A stretch of DNA of 64,000 bases from Stachybotrys elegans (taxonomy: Eukaryota; Ascomycota; Sordariomycetes; Hypocreales; Stachybotryaceae). The DNA is taken from contig JAGPNK010000013.1 of assembly GCA_020746835.1 (NCBI GenBank), forward strand, positions 248,001-312,000. Direction: 5' to 3'. The notes under the pieces were generated by a model that saw only the letters and a list, made by a program, of their open reading frames with translations, was not told where the DNA came from and did not search any database. Of the stretch, positions 33,001 to 44,524 are shown piece after piece; position 1 is the first letter of the stretch, and each line of letters opens with the position of its first letter. Made by a program: the position numbers and the translations under genes.

Positions 33001-35529
33001 TGATGGAATCACCATGTCTATTCCTGGTAAATGTTGCGCCACGGGGCGGCGGCCTGCTAGCGACAGCCAAGACGGGCTGTTTCATTTTCTTCTTTTCTTC
33101 TTTCCCACCCCCTCCCTCTCCCTCTACCTGAGAGCATGCAGTGATGACGACGGGTGTGGTGGCGCGCCCAGACAAGCAGCTGGGCTTTCCTCGCAACTGC
33201 GACGGCTTCCATGCAGTTTCCATGGCCAGCTCCGTCGCAACAGTTGATCCCGTCTTGCATCTGGGCGTGTCTCAGCTGTTGCGGTTCATCTTCTTTCCGC
33301 CCATACTGACCAGGAGTTCCCCCTCCCGACCTCCCTTCCATCTGGTCTTCCATTCACTGTCCCACAACCTTTTCCCTAAACAGCTTCCGGCCCGGGCCCT
33401 GTTCTACGAATCACACAGGCGAAACACGCGGGAGTTAATAAAAGCCGGCTTTGCTATAGCTGCTGCGGTTATAGGACCAAGCTCTTCACATGCACATACA
33501 TAAATATCGGTCGTTCAATTGCAGGACACACCTAGATCCATCGCGCTCGAATCGGGGCTGGCTCGGAAGTGGTAAATTGTGCAGGGGGGGTTCCCCTCAA
33601 GTGCTTCGGCGTGGCGCTCCCGAAGCGAGTGCGCGCCTACCTCGAGTTGGCAGCTACATAGGGATGGGATGTGTGACGAGAAGCAAGAAGCAAGCAGACG
33701 TGATACATACGTCTCGCCGTGCGGCCGAGTATGTACATACAACCGCCTCCATCCATCCTTCTGGAAGCGGTCCCGTTCCGCCTATCTGTGGATCATAGGG
33801 GGGGCAGGTTTTGCTCTTGAGTGCTCAGCTGACGGAGTCCCTCCCCTCCCCTCCCTCTCCTCCCACGCTTCGGTTGCCTTCCAGAACAAGTCTATCTGAT
33901 GGACGCCGTAATAGGAGAGCGCACTCACCACCCCGATTTGGAATTATGACACCGCTCAGCTGCCATGCCCGTTGTCCGAGGTGCGTCTTTGCTCACACCA
34001 CCCATCCTTCTAGCTATTCGCTCACTTGGCCCCCCGGAAAGTATGTAAATGCCCGGTACTGGGCCCCCCACCGCTTTGCCTGGTCGACTATCGTTGATGA
34101 CGGTACGCAGGCTATATTGGGGCAGTGCCTGCCGCGTCCCAGTCTTTGCTCACTCTTCCCACCGTAGCAGCGGACGGTGACGGTCAGCGAGCGTGGTGAT
34201 TATTGTATTCAGCCGCCTTTGCGCCCGCAGCGCAAAAGGGGAGGCTCCCATGCTTTTTTTCTTCCTTCGCTTGCTCGTATCACGCGCCCGCCTGGCAATG
34301 TTGCTGCATCCGGCATCGAACCCCGCGCCGTCCAGGGGTGTGTGTGGGTTGACAGAGTCGCGTTGCTGCAATAATATCTATAGCATTGGTAGCCAAGAAT
34401 TAGGAAAATGAGGCTCATGATTGCTACATCCCACTCCTTTTCGTTATCCTCTCTCGGTTGGGTCATTCATTGCCTGGTTCTTTTCTTTCTCTCTCGTTCT
34501 ATCTCTCATACAGGCTTTCACGAGACAGGCACACATCAAGTGTAATGATAGAATAAATTTTATTTGTATAAAGAGTGTCGTCTTTCCGTAGACATATCTC
34601 CTGGACAGCAGCGTGCACACTCGAATAAGACATTAAACACCAACGTTATAGATGTATATCTCAAAAAGGTGGCGAAGAAAGAGAACGTAGAAAAATAAAA
34701 ATAAAAACTCCACCAAAAATAGCTCTATCCCATCCATCCTGTCTTGCTCCTCTTTCCCTAAAGTCTACTAGCAGCGGGGATGACGCCTACGAAACGAAAG
34801 TGTGCCAAGAAGAGAAAGGAAGAAAAGAAGAAAAGGAGGGAGAATGGAGGGCTAAAGGGTCGAAAAGAGGAAGAAAAGAAAGAATTCGGCATTATGATTG
34901 CCGGTGTGGTGGAAGAGGATAGAAGAAATGGAGGCCATAAATCAAGGACCAAGACAAGCCATCAGTCGTCGGACTGGAAAAAATAAAAAGGTAACAAGTG
35001 AAAAGTAGAGAAGGGGAAGAAGGAGAAGAAAAAAATATAAAGTAAAGGCGAATGGGGATGTGAAGAGAAAGCCTGGTTTTGTTAAAGTACACGCATAATA
35101 GAATCCCCGCCGCAAGCCCGAAGAAGCCTTTCCTTCACCATCCGTTGTCTCTGCGCTTCATGTCCTCCTGCCACTTATCCGTGAGCAGTTTCCCATAAGC
35201 TGATCAGTCAATGAGTTCCAGCAAAATCCCCCCCGGTCCGCTATGTCATAGGAAAGGCCGTTGGCGTACTTGGGATCACATCGTCATCTTGTATTCGTCT
35301 CTGGTGAGGCAGCTCGTATTCTATTTTTGTTCGTTTGTTTGTTGTTGTAGGATGTGGTGTTGGGCAGCGGCTCCGGTTGTGGTGATGTTGTAGTTTTCGT
35401 TCAAATCATTTCTTGATGACAAGGAAAGATCCATAATGAAAGAGGTTGTTTGTAAGAAGCCCCCGACGGGGAGGGACGTAAGAAAGCTGCAATAGCAAGT
35501 TGAATCTATCGAGGGCAAGGGTCTTCTTG
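30041..35529. other. Gene-free 5.5 kb interval upstream of the Clr5 gene and downstream of the kinase gene
   Basis: No gene is supported. Plus frames at 31275-31754, 32652-33131 and 33141-33503 give low-information translations. The part near 30041-30400 should be the Clr5-gene promoter and includes a G16 run at 30384-30399. The stretch 34540-35500 is AT-rich with AATAAA-type words, consistent with 3' ends, perhaps of the kinase transcript. Confidence 0.5.
30384..30399. repeat. G16 homopolymer
   Basis: Sixteen consecutive G, followed by TCTCTCTCTCG. Seen directly; could form G-rich secondary structure. Confidence 0.95.
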
Positions 35530-37734
35530 TCATGAGACCTCCTCGCCGTCTTGGAGCTCTCTGAACCTGAGTCCGCCTTCGACCTGGATAGCCTCACGCA
35601 CCCATGGGTCGTTGGCAACCTTCTCGACGGTCCAGCGGCTTCGGGCGCGCTTCAGGAGGCCCTCGGTGATTTCCAAGGCGCCGAGCAGGCCCTTTTCGCG
35701 GAACTTGTTCTCGTCACCGTCGTGATCGGTGTCCTCGCCAGCATACTCCACCCAGCGCCACTCGACTCGAGCGATTCTATGGCTCGTTCTACTGCGCATT
35801 CGATGGGCGTCGGTCATGGTGGGATGGGGATCAAAGGGGAGGCGAGCCTCAAGAAGGGCGTAGAGAAGGACACCAAGAGACCAAGCGTCAGTAGCTCTGC
35901 CATCATACGGCTGGCCCATGATGACCTCGGGTGCAGCGTAATCCTCTGATCCACAGCGAGTCTCAAGCTTCTCGTCGTCGGCTATACGACGCGAGAGGCC
36001 GAGGTCAGTGAGGCTTATGATGGCATATGGATAGGTGACCCAGTCTATGGATTGGTTCTCCAGCTCCGCGGGTGTCACGTTGACCAAAACGTCTGCCAAT
36101 GTCAGCATATGATGCGCACGCCAGGACACGGTGGACCTACTCTCTAACTTGATATCTCGGTGGACTATCCGACGCTCGTGCAAATACCTCACAGCACCAA
36201 CAAGTTCGGCGAACATCCTTCTTAGCAACGCAGGGGCAAGCAAGTTTCGATGGGCCGTGGCAACATCGAATAAGTCACCACCTGGCGAGTAGCTGAGGAT
36301 TAGAATCGCGCGGGTGGGCTCGATGCTCCATGCCATGAGGTCAACAAGCGATGGGTGGTGGATGGACTGGAGAATCTCGAGCTCACGCTTGAGGCTCATT
36401 TCAACGCGCTCTTCGCTGGCACCACCGCGAGGCCCATGTTCACAAATCTTGACAGCCACTAGGGTCTTGCGGTCAAGCTGCTCATCAGGGAGTGCGGGAG
36501 AGGGCAGCCCCTCTTGCTCGGCAGCATCTTCTTCTGATGCTATCTTGCTGGTGGCCAGCATAACGCGGCTGAATGTTCCCTGGCCCAACATGCGAACGGA
36601 TCGCCACCTCCTACGCTTTCCGTCATATCGGCCATTGGCCTCAAAGTACTCATGCGACGACGAGGTCTTGGGCTTGGAAGAACTGTCTGATGAGTCCTTG
36701 GAAGACTCGCTGGGAGGGGGTGTCGGAGGTTGCGCATGGGTAGGTGTTAAGCCTCGGGATTCGGCGAGGTTGAGCTCCCGCTTAAGCTTTGGATTTTGTG
36801 CGCTAGCCACGTCGATCTTGATGTGGGAGCCCGAGACAGTTACTTGTCTTCTGGGAATTCCCATGGGATCTGGAGCGTAATCGCTGACACTGCGGTTCCT
36901 CGTGTGCCTCTGGGGCTGCTGAGATGACTGAGGGGGTTGTAGAGTTGCTTGCTGCGTCTGCTCGGCGGTCGCGTCTTGCGAAGGTGTTTCGCCAGGCTCC
37001 AGCGACGCATACATCTTGCGCTTCGAGGCATGAGCAATGGCAGCGTCTATGGATTCGCCCGAGCTGGTGACGAGCACAGAGCCCTCGCCGACACTCTTGA
37101 GGCGCGGCATGGGCGGGGACGAAGAATTGGCAGCGAGGCGCTTCCAGGGCCCAGGGGAATCGCCGGTCAGGAGAGGGCTAGGCAGAGGGGTCATGTCGCC
37201 CATGGCAGAGATCATAGGACTGGGGAACCCGCTGCTGGCGGCGCTGTTGTAGTTGTGAGACAGAGCGGCTTTGAGACTGGGGGTTCGCGACAGGAGCTTG
37301 AGGCTGCTAGCCGATGACCTGCGGTTCAAGGACCCAGTGCCCCGGGCCGGCGACAAGCCAGATTTGCCCTGAAGAGCATCAAGATTGGAGGTGACGGCAG
37401 CAAGAGCTTTGGTCAGCTCGGTCGAGATGCGTAGAGGCGAGGCCTGGGCAGCGAGGGCCCGATCTTGGAAGCGGGCGGTTTCTATAGCGGCGCCATCTTG
37501 CTGTAGATCTTGGAAAGAAGCAACGGAAGAAGCCGAGGGAGTGGATTGCTGCAGGCTGATGAGAGGATTGGAGTAGGATGAATCGGCGGCCGAGGTTGTT
37601 GAGTTGTCGTGGCTGTCGTTCAGAATGGTGGAAGACGGGTATTCGTTGGCGGACTGGTGCGCGTTGGAAGCATCATCGGAGTGCTCACGGGAGGTCGCGT
37701 CGGTCTGAGAGGTCATTCGGATAGCGTGGTTCAT
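35530..37734 (-). CDS. Fungal Ser/Thr protein kinase with DLG in place of DFG (718 aa)
   Basis: Exons 37734-36141 and 36092-35530; the 48-nt intron is divisible by three, so the unspliced frame stays open, but splicing restores the kinase motif HRDIKLENVLVN. The ATG at 37734 (MNHAIRMTSQTD, A at -3) is chosen; the open frame further upstream has no ATG. Residues 1 to about 370 are disordered and Ser-rich. The kinase domain runs from about 375 to 700: LGQGTFSRVMLA (glycine loop), LVAVKIC (ATP lysine), HRDIKLEN (catalytic loop), TDLGLSRRI (metal motif), CGSEDYAAPEVIMG (activation segment and APE) and DAWSLGVLLYALLEARLPF. A DLG variant is compatible with activity. The domain resembles the fungal CAMK/NPR-related kinases such as yeast Prr1; the exact orthologue is not certain. 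Confidence 0.9.
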   Translation of the reverse strand: MNHAIRMTSQTDATSREHSDDASNAHQSANEYPSSTILNDSHDNSTTSAADSSYSNPLISLQQSTPSASSVASFQDLQQDGAAIETARFQDRALAAQASPLRISTELTKALAAVTSNLDALQGKSGLSPARGTGSLNRRSSASSLKLLSRTPSLKAALSHNYNSAASSGFPSPMISAMGDMTPLPSPLLTGDSPGPWKRLAANSSSPPMPRLKSVGEGSVLVTSSGESIDAAIAHASKRKMYASLEPGETPSQDATAEQTQQATLQPPQSSQQPQRHTRNRSVSDYAPDPMGIPRRQVTVSGSHIKIDVASAQNPKLKRELNLAESRGLTPTHAQPPTPPPSESSKDSSDSSSKPKTSSSHEYFEANGRYDGKRRRWRSVRMLGQGTFSRVMLATSKIASEEDAAEQEGLPSPALPDEQLDRKTLVAVKICEHGPRGGASEERVEMSLKRELEILQSIHHPSLVDLMAWSIEPTRAILILSYSPGGDLFDVATAHRNLLAPALLRRMFAELVGAVRYLHERRIVHRDIKLESRSTVSWRAHHMLTLADVLVNVTPAELENQSIDWVTYPYAIISLTDLGLSRRIADDEKLETRCGSEDYAAPEVIMGQPYDGRATDAWSLGVLLYALLEARLPFDPHPTMTDAHRMRSRTSHRIARVEWRWVEYAGEDTDHDGDENKFREKGLLGALEITEGLLKRARSRWTVEKVANDPWVREAIQVEGGLRFRELQDGEEVS

Positions 37735-40700
37735 GGTTGCTTGCACTCCCAAGGCCAATTGTGATAAGGCGAAGCTATCCCGAACCTTGGGCCTCGAACC
37801 TCGATGCCGTCCGGGGGGCAAAAAGGCGGAAAGGCGGCGGCAGAGGTCCGAGAAAGCTGGCTCACGTATCGGCGGCGTAGCCCGGCGAACTACCTCTGGC
37901 AGGGTCGAGTGCCACCACCCGCTGTGGACGGGGCGATGACGGGAAAAGGCTTCGCGAAAGTGCAGACAGGTTGGTGTGGGCTGTGGTGGGCGTCGTCGGG
38001 CGTCGGAGGCTGAGCAAGAGGCAAGACGGCGGTCGAGAAGGGGTAGCGGGAGGGCGCAGCAAGGGAGCCTCTACAACGACAAGGAGCTCATGGAGATGGC
38101 AGCGGGTATCGACGTTGGGGTCTGCATGTATGCGTGGGTGCGCGTCGGTATCGGAATATCGTACCGTATCGTGTCGCCAAAACGAGGGCGGGAGGGTTCT
38201 AAGCCTTAGCCGAGGCGGGCTATGGCGAAGAGCCGGGTGGTTGATGGATCGTGGGTTTGGAGTCGAGATTCGAGGGCCCGGGCGGATGTCGTCGAAAAAG
38301 AGATGGAGATGGTGGTCTGGGCGCCTGCTCCTGCCTACCTACCTACCTACCCTACCTAATCACTCACCCTCGCTTGCTCCTTCTCCCGTCCTCTCATGTA
38401 CTGTAGGGCAGAACAGGCACCCACCGAGGAATGGAGGGTACATACGGGGGGGAAGAGAGAGGAGGGACCACTGGAAACGTCGAAATATGGGGCCCATTTG
38501 GCGTAGGCAAGGAAGTTACGCTTCCAGCACACCTAAAGCCACCTGGGGCCTGTTGGGTTTGGCTTAGTGCTGTGGAAGTATCCGAAGAGGTCCAGCCCTG
38601 TATCTGGATGCGGACAAGACGAAGGGCTCTTGAGCATGTGCACATACGCAGGACCTATGAGTTCTCTTTTTGCTTTCTTTCTTTTTCTCGTCGGCCGGCA
38701 CAGACCGCCATGGCCGCCGCTGGGGGAACAAGGACGAGACGCAAGCCAGGACAGGCTCCGTTTCACAGCATCGTCGGCGTCCCTACACAACGACAACGAA
38801 ACAACAGAACCCAGGGAGAGGGGCCCCGGCCAAAGGAATGGGACTACTATTAACTGCCATGACGACAAGCGGGTAGAAGGGCGCAGGCCATTGGAATGCC
38901 GCCAATACCCTTAGCAGCATGCCTGTAGATGGGGAAAAAGAAAGAGAGGGAGATGGACTTGGTACAGAGATCGAGTCTGTTGCATGGGAGCACAACATAT
39001 GCATATACGTTATGCGCATGCAAGTCGCCCAGTCCGTCTCGTTACACACACACACCCAACGAACATGCGGAGAGCCGGCCTGGACCGTCGGCGGTTACTT
39101 GCAGCGTCATGATCTGTTCGGCCAGGACGATAAAAGGGTACAAGTGGGGAGGGGCTTGATAAAGTGCAGATAATACGTTACAGCCGCAAGCCATTGTAAC
39201 CATCGATCCCTCTCCCTCCTTCACATGGCACATCCTGTCCTGTCTGCCCTAAGCCTACTCGAGCAAACGACGGTGGCGGGATCCAAGGAAATCCCCATTC
39301 AATCCCAACAGTGCGCAATATCGGCATACCAATATCACGCTGTCAACGGTCTACCCCGGCTTAGGCGGTTCCAATTATAGATTGACTGCAACTTCGGCCA
39401 ACCTCCCGAATGATGCACCCAGCAAATCAAATTTGAAATTTCACCCTCATCTCCCCGAGATTACCTGCCCCTCTCTTCCTTCCCTTCTTTTTTTATTCTT
39501 CTTTTTTTTTTTTTGTCTCTTATCATGCTATGCTTATTTCTTCCTTCTATATCCTGCAGCTATCCTCTCGCCCTTTTGCTAGCACTAAACCGGCAAAGGA
39601 ACAGTGGCCTAAAAATCCGACGGCTCGATGCAGCCATCCAGTAGTAGCATCAAGTATCCACCGAAAGGGCCCGCTTCTCCCCGCCGTCCGGGCCCGGCGC
39701 ATCCCCGGATTTCCCGGGTCTCCCTCCTCTCCTTCTCTGCCCGTTCTGCCCGCTCTGTCCGTTTCCATCGTCATCCGACATCTCCTCCAGCCGCCGCAGT
39801 GCTTCGCCGCTGCGAAAATATCCCCGGGCGAAATGCTGCAGAAAAGGGCTGGCCGATCCGCAGCCACGCCCGCAGCACGATCCTGCTGCCTGGGTACCCC
39901 TAAATGCTTTGCGTTGCCTTGTGTTGCATTGTTTCTATCCTTAGGCCATTAATCAATCACCTGGACCACCTCTGAGCCCTTCGGGTCCTCTTCCACTACC
40001 ACATTGCCCCGTCCGCCCTCGCCATTGGCCAACCTGCATTGTCACCTTGACATGCATACACATACAAGGCCTTGGCCGGCATCTCATGTCTACCTGATTG
40101 CCAGGTGCACAAACCCCTCACAGCACATCCTTGCCTTGTTTTGTTCCCATGAGCCGCACACCATTGACCTTGTTACGGCCTCCACGTGATTTCCAGCACG
40201 CTTGCTGTGGCGTTTCATCACTGCATCATCATCATCAAACGTCACAGCTATTGTCGTGCACACGTCCCATCAGCCCGGCTGCCTTTATCCCATGTCATCA
40301 AACACATCCCGCATCCCTCATCCCATATCTCACATCTCACATCCGCCCCTTTCCTCAAAAGTGCAAAACATCAGACGAGCACCGGCTCCTCATCCTGCAC
40401 AGCTGCATATAGACACCCCATCCATTTTCGCACATCTCCATCCCCGGCGCATCAGTCAGTCCCCCTGCCCTACCTCTCCAAGAATACCACTCCACGTCTC
40501 TGCCCTGTACAACTTCAAGAGACTCGGCGAGTAGGTTTCCTGTTTCACGCCGGAGACAGCTGCGCAACCACCTTTCCTTCCAAAACCCGTGTGCACGCTG
40601 AGGCTGCCCTGTAAGCTCCATGCTCCCCTCACCGCCAGCGAGCCTCGTGGTCAGCTACCGAGTATCATAACCTTACTCATCATCCTCAAAGCTACCCATG

Positions 40701-41648
40701 ACATTTCCAAGCAGGATACAGAACTACCTCCCGCTCCACACCACGTATGTAAGATAATAACCCCGCTGTTCGCTCTACTCTGCATGGCTGAGCCTCAGAA
40801 TCGGCCCGCCCCAGCTCGACTACACACGGAGCAGGGCAGGGTGGGTTTCCCTTCCCTACAACTTGCAATGTGCCGGAACACGTCCCCGGCACGGTGTTGA
40901 GGCGATGCAAAAGTGTGACTCGGTGACCTTAGTGCATGCTGACGGGGGCTGCCAAGGCTCGATTGGCCACTTTCTTTACCCGGCATTCTCAAACGGGCGC
41001 ATGGCTCCAGCCTTCTACTACAGTCCCATCTCGCACTCACTCACTCGCTTGCCAGCAGCTAGCTACTCGCCGTCCTCGCCAGGCGTAGGTCGCCGTCCAC
41101 CGAACACATACATACCACCACCCCAGCGCATCTCGGGAGCATATAGTACTGGAAGTGGCGAAATCACAATAGTCAATGCTAAGGAGAAGTACGGGGAATC
41201 AATTCATGGCCACGTGAGCCCTGTCCTCGGACAGGTGTGTAGGACAACCAAAGTATATAATAAGAAATGCAAAAAAGCAGACCCAGGGGGAATAGTTACT
41301 ATACAGGCGCAATACACCATCGTGCCCATGTGTTTTCGACACGAAACCACGCCAATCCGTCCATCCATCCGTCCAATTATCCGGTTCGCCGCGCGCAATG
41401 TAGGTGTGTGCATGCGCCCCAGCGATGCTACCTCACTTCCCAGAAATCCGCACCCTCTACTGACGCCACTGTCGTCCCCCCCCCTTCCCTCCCTTTCACC
41501 CCCGCCATGTCGTCTCACCTGAGGCTCAGTAGGTCCAACAAGACGAGACGTGATCGTGGCAGCTCCCGTGCACTATCCGTCGATATCCGCCATTGTGTCA
41601 GCACCGTCAGCTTTTGCGGAGCCTACTCGCCGCTCTTCCCCCCAATCG
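37735..41648. other. Gene-free interval between the kinase gene and the second Clr5 gene
   Basis: The left part should be the kinase promoter. Open frames on the plus strand (for example 37971-38567 and 40863-41522) lack coherent composition. A TACC tract lies at about 38333-38358, a T-rich run near 39487-39514, and plus-strand pyrimidine-rich DNA over 39360-40600 resembles promoter/leader sequence, but no gene on that strand could be built from it. Confidence 0.5.
38333..38358. repeat. Tetranucleotide tract (CTAC)n, second copy in the window
   Basis: Tandem CTAC units ending CCCTACCTAA, seen directly. It matches the tract at 11589-11609. Confidence 0.85.
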
Positions 41649-43645
41649 TTAGGTTCTTGTTTCGTCCGTAGGGTAGAGAGTGCTGTCCCAGTCACACAGG
41701 TCCTGAGGGCTGTCCTCCCATGTAGCCACCAGCGGGCTAACGCTGTGGTACTGTGATCGGGATGTCTCTGTCAGGCTATCTGTCCCGCTGCTTGTCCAGT
41801 CGCAGGGCGTGGCTGGTAGGCTGAGCCAGTGCAACGGGTGCAGCTCGGTGCCTGTTAGCACCGGTTTCGATGGCTCAGGAAGTACGGAATCATCCCATAT
41901 CCAAGACGGGATTTCGTTTCCAAATCCGAGATCCAGAGGGCTTTCCAAGTAGTGAACCTGCTGGTTCGGGTCGACAGACGTATGTTGCTGGCTTGCAAAC
42001 TGGCTCGTCTCGTTGGCAAAGTCGGCGATGCGCTTGAGGCGATATTGCTGTATACGGGTGGCCTCGAATGTCCTGTTTCCCTTGAACAAGGCACTTTCCA
42101 AGTTTGCTAGGCAGGTGAGTAATAATCGCTCATCTCCATCCACGCTGACTGCCAGCTTGGTGGCCTCCCGGTACCACTGGATGGCTTCTGGGATCCTGTT
42201 CAGCTGGTAATTGTAGTTCCCCAACTGTATGTCGACAACGGCTTCCTGCTCCTCTGATATGGGGTAGTTTTTCAAAACCTGGAGGCAATCCATGGCTTCC
42301 ATGAGAAGCCCCTTGGACTTTTTTTCGGCACAAACAATGGCAGTCTGGGTAATGGCAAGCTCAACAAGCCAGCTATGCTGCTTGCCAGTGGCTTCCACCT
42401 TGGATCTGTACTGCCTGACCAAAGCCATCGACTCAGCAGATCGCTCGCGGTGAAACAGGCAGTCAATATGGTCTCCATACAGAACAGACATAAGATAGTT
42501 GGCAGCGCCCACCCGCCGCTCCAACAGCGGCACGAGCATCGAGTATAGACACAGCGAGAGCTCGTAGTAATCTGGAAACTGTGTGGTGCCAAGGATGTGC
42601 CATATTCGAGTGAGGATGTGATTTCGCCCCAGCACAATGGGCACCATTTTGCTGAGATAGTCGGTCACGAGGCGAAGAAGGTCATTCTTGGCGTGGCAGT
42701 CCAGGTACCAAAGCAGGCAAACGGTGCGAACGGCGAAGACAGGGCTTTTTGAGGCTATGATCTCCTTGAGAGACTCGAATGCAGGGCTGAGGACCGCTCC
42801 GATGTCGATATGGTCTCCACGGATCATACATCGATTGACAAGAGCAAAGCTGGTGATGACCCGCTCGAGCAGATCGTCGCTCCGGTCGCTAACGCCACGG
42901 CTCACGCAGGAGTAGTCGTACTCCAACAGCCATTCTCCACTGACCAGCGAACCGTCGACGTAATCTCTAAAGAGACCGAGCACCTCCTCAGTACGGCCCA
43001 GCTCAACCGATAGTACCAGTGATGGAGAAGGGCTCGGTGGTGGCGTATGACAGCGAACCTCGCGACTTGTCTGTGCGTTAGGTAGTTGGCCTTCGTTAAG
43101 GCGCCGTATGATAACAGGGTTTCGTTTAACGTAACGGATGATGTTATCGAGATCGACAACCTGGTCACGGATGGTGAAGTCGGAGCGTTTGTTAAGGCGT
43201 TCGCGCTCTCGCTTCAGGATTAAGATAGCGAGGACTTCATCACTCTTGAGCTTCTTGTCCAGACCCCACTTCCAGATCCGAGACTTGAACATCTTGACCC
43301 TATACAGAACGGTCAGAATAAGCAATCCAATCATTTGAACATGGCCTACGAAGCACCTGCAGGAGGTACCACCGCCCAAAGCCAGCTGCGCGCTCTTTCT
43401 CACAGATGCGGTGGTCCGGAGGGCGAGGGGAGGGGGGGGGGGGGGGACCAGGAGAGGGGACCAGGAGGGGGAACGTACGTAGCTGTGAACTCATGGTCGC
43501 GCTTGAGGATTTCCATTACTTCTTTGAGAGGCCTCTTCTCCTCCTGGTAGAGCCTGGTGATGATGGGCCGCATGGCATCCCACTGCTCCGGAGGGACGCG
43601 CCTGTTGCGGACTTTGCATGGTGGTGGCGACGCCGGTGTTGCCAT
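41649..43645 (-). CDS. Clr5-domain protein with TPR-like helical tail (605 aa)
   Basis: Exons 43645-43479 and 43299-41649 (1818 nt, phase-2 intron with perfect GTACGT donor). Two in-frame starts exist: 43756 (T at -3) and 43645 (A at -3, G at +4); I prefer the latter, giving MATPASPPPCKVRNRR. The Clr5 domain spans about residues 15-75 (VPPEQWDAMRPIITRLYQEE, KEVMEILKRDHEFTAT, then VKMFKSRIWKWGLDKK) and is interrupted by the intron exactly at the ATxKM(Y/F)K step. VRCHTPPPSPSPS follows, then a helical region with TPR-like repeats (VDIQLGNYNYQLNRIPEAIQ, CLANLESALFKGNRTFEATR, about 420-490) and a Trp/Asp-rich acidic tail. Probably a nuclear regulator like its neighbour, but diverged; the targets are unknown. 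The intron holds a C15 run on the sense strand. Confidence 0.87.
43432..43446. repeat. G15 homopolymer inside the second Clr5 gene's intron
   Basis: Fifteen consecutive G on the plus strand (C on the coding strand), within the intron 43478-43300. Seen directly. Confidence 0.9.
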
Positions 43646-44316
43646 GTTGTCGACGGCGTGTATCCGGGAGTGCAGGCTCACGCCAGGTCCGCGGTGATGG
43701 TGTTGGCGAGGGCTCCGATAGCAGCAGGGCTGTTCCGAGAGAAGCTCCTCTATCATGAACCAAACAAAGGCAAAGCAACTGTGAATGTTAGGCGCCCGTG
43801 TGGCTCGCAGAAGGTGTGCTCCGTCCGATATGGGAGAAGAGTGGTTCGAGCGGGAGTTTGGAATCGTAGGCAGGTAGGGATGTCCTGGGCGAGCAAGGAT
43901 GGATAAAGTCGAAGCCCACTAACGCCTAGGAACCCGGACGGGACCAGTAAAGTCTAGTCGTGGTGAGGAGCAACAGGAGCGCAAGGCAACGGTGGATGGT
44001 TGATGGTAGGGGATGTAGAGGCCGGGTGACGTTGATATTTTCGAAGAAACCGGTGAGGCAAGGCCAGTGGATAAAATAATGAGAAGATAAACCGAGGTGC
44101 GATAGGTCCAGGTCAAGTACATAAGTTGGTAGTGAACAAGGCGAGATGGGGGAACGGAGGGGGGGCGGGATGTAGCAGTTGGCAATGAAAATCTAGGCAA
44201 AGTCAGAGATTGGCCCATTAACCGCCTCTCTGCCCATGCTCAGAACCATGCCACGTCCAGTCTCTAAGGCTGCACGTCGGCTGCATGGGTGGTGAGGATA
44301 CTGCTACGTCGAGTAT

Positions 44317-44524
44317 CCACACACACACGCACACGCATACACACAGGCGTATGTACATAGAAGAGACGACAGACGACACGCCCACTTCCGGATATGAGAA
44401 CATGCACACACCATCCGTCATGTCCCTCCTGGTACCTACCATGCAAGCACACACACGCGCATACATACACACACTACCTGCAGAAATAGGCGTACGTGTA
44501 CGCACACACACACACACACACACA
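44317..44524. repeat. Two (CA)n microsatellite blocks
   Basis: CA-rich blocks at about 44318-44345 and 44447-44524, the latter including a long pure CA run at its end. Seen directly. Confidence 0.9.

Noticed and set aside
34290..34371. tRNA-like B-box (GGTTCGATGCC on the minus strand)
   Set aside because: The flanking bases do not pair into a T-stem and no A-box or acceptor stem is present.
35530..37821. Kinase start at 37821
   Set aside because: That codon is TTG; the first in-frame ATG with a good context is at 37734.
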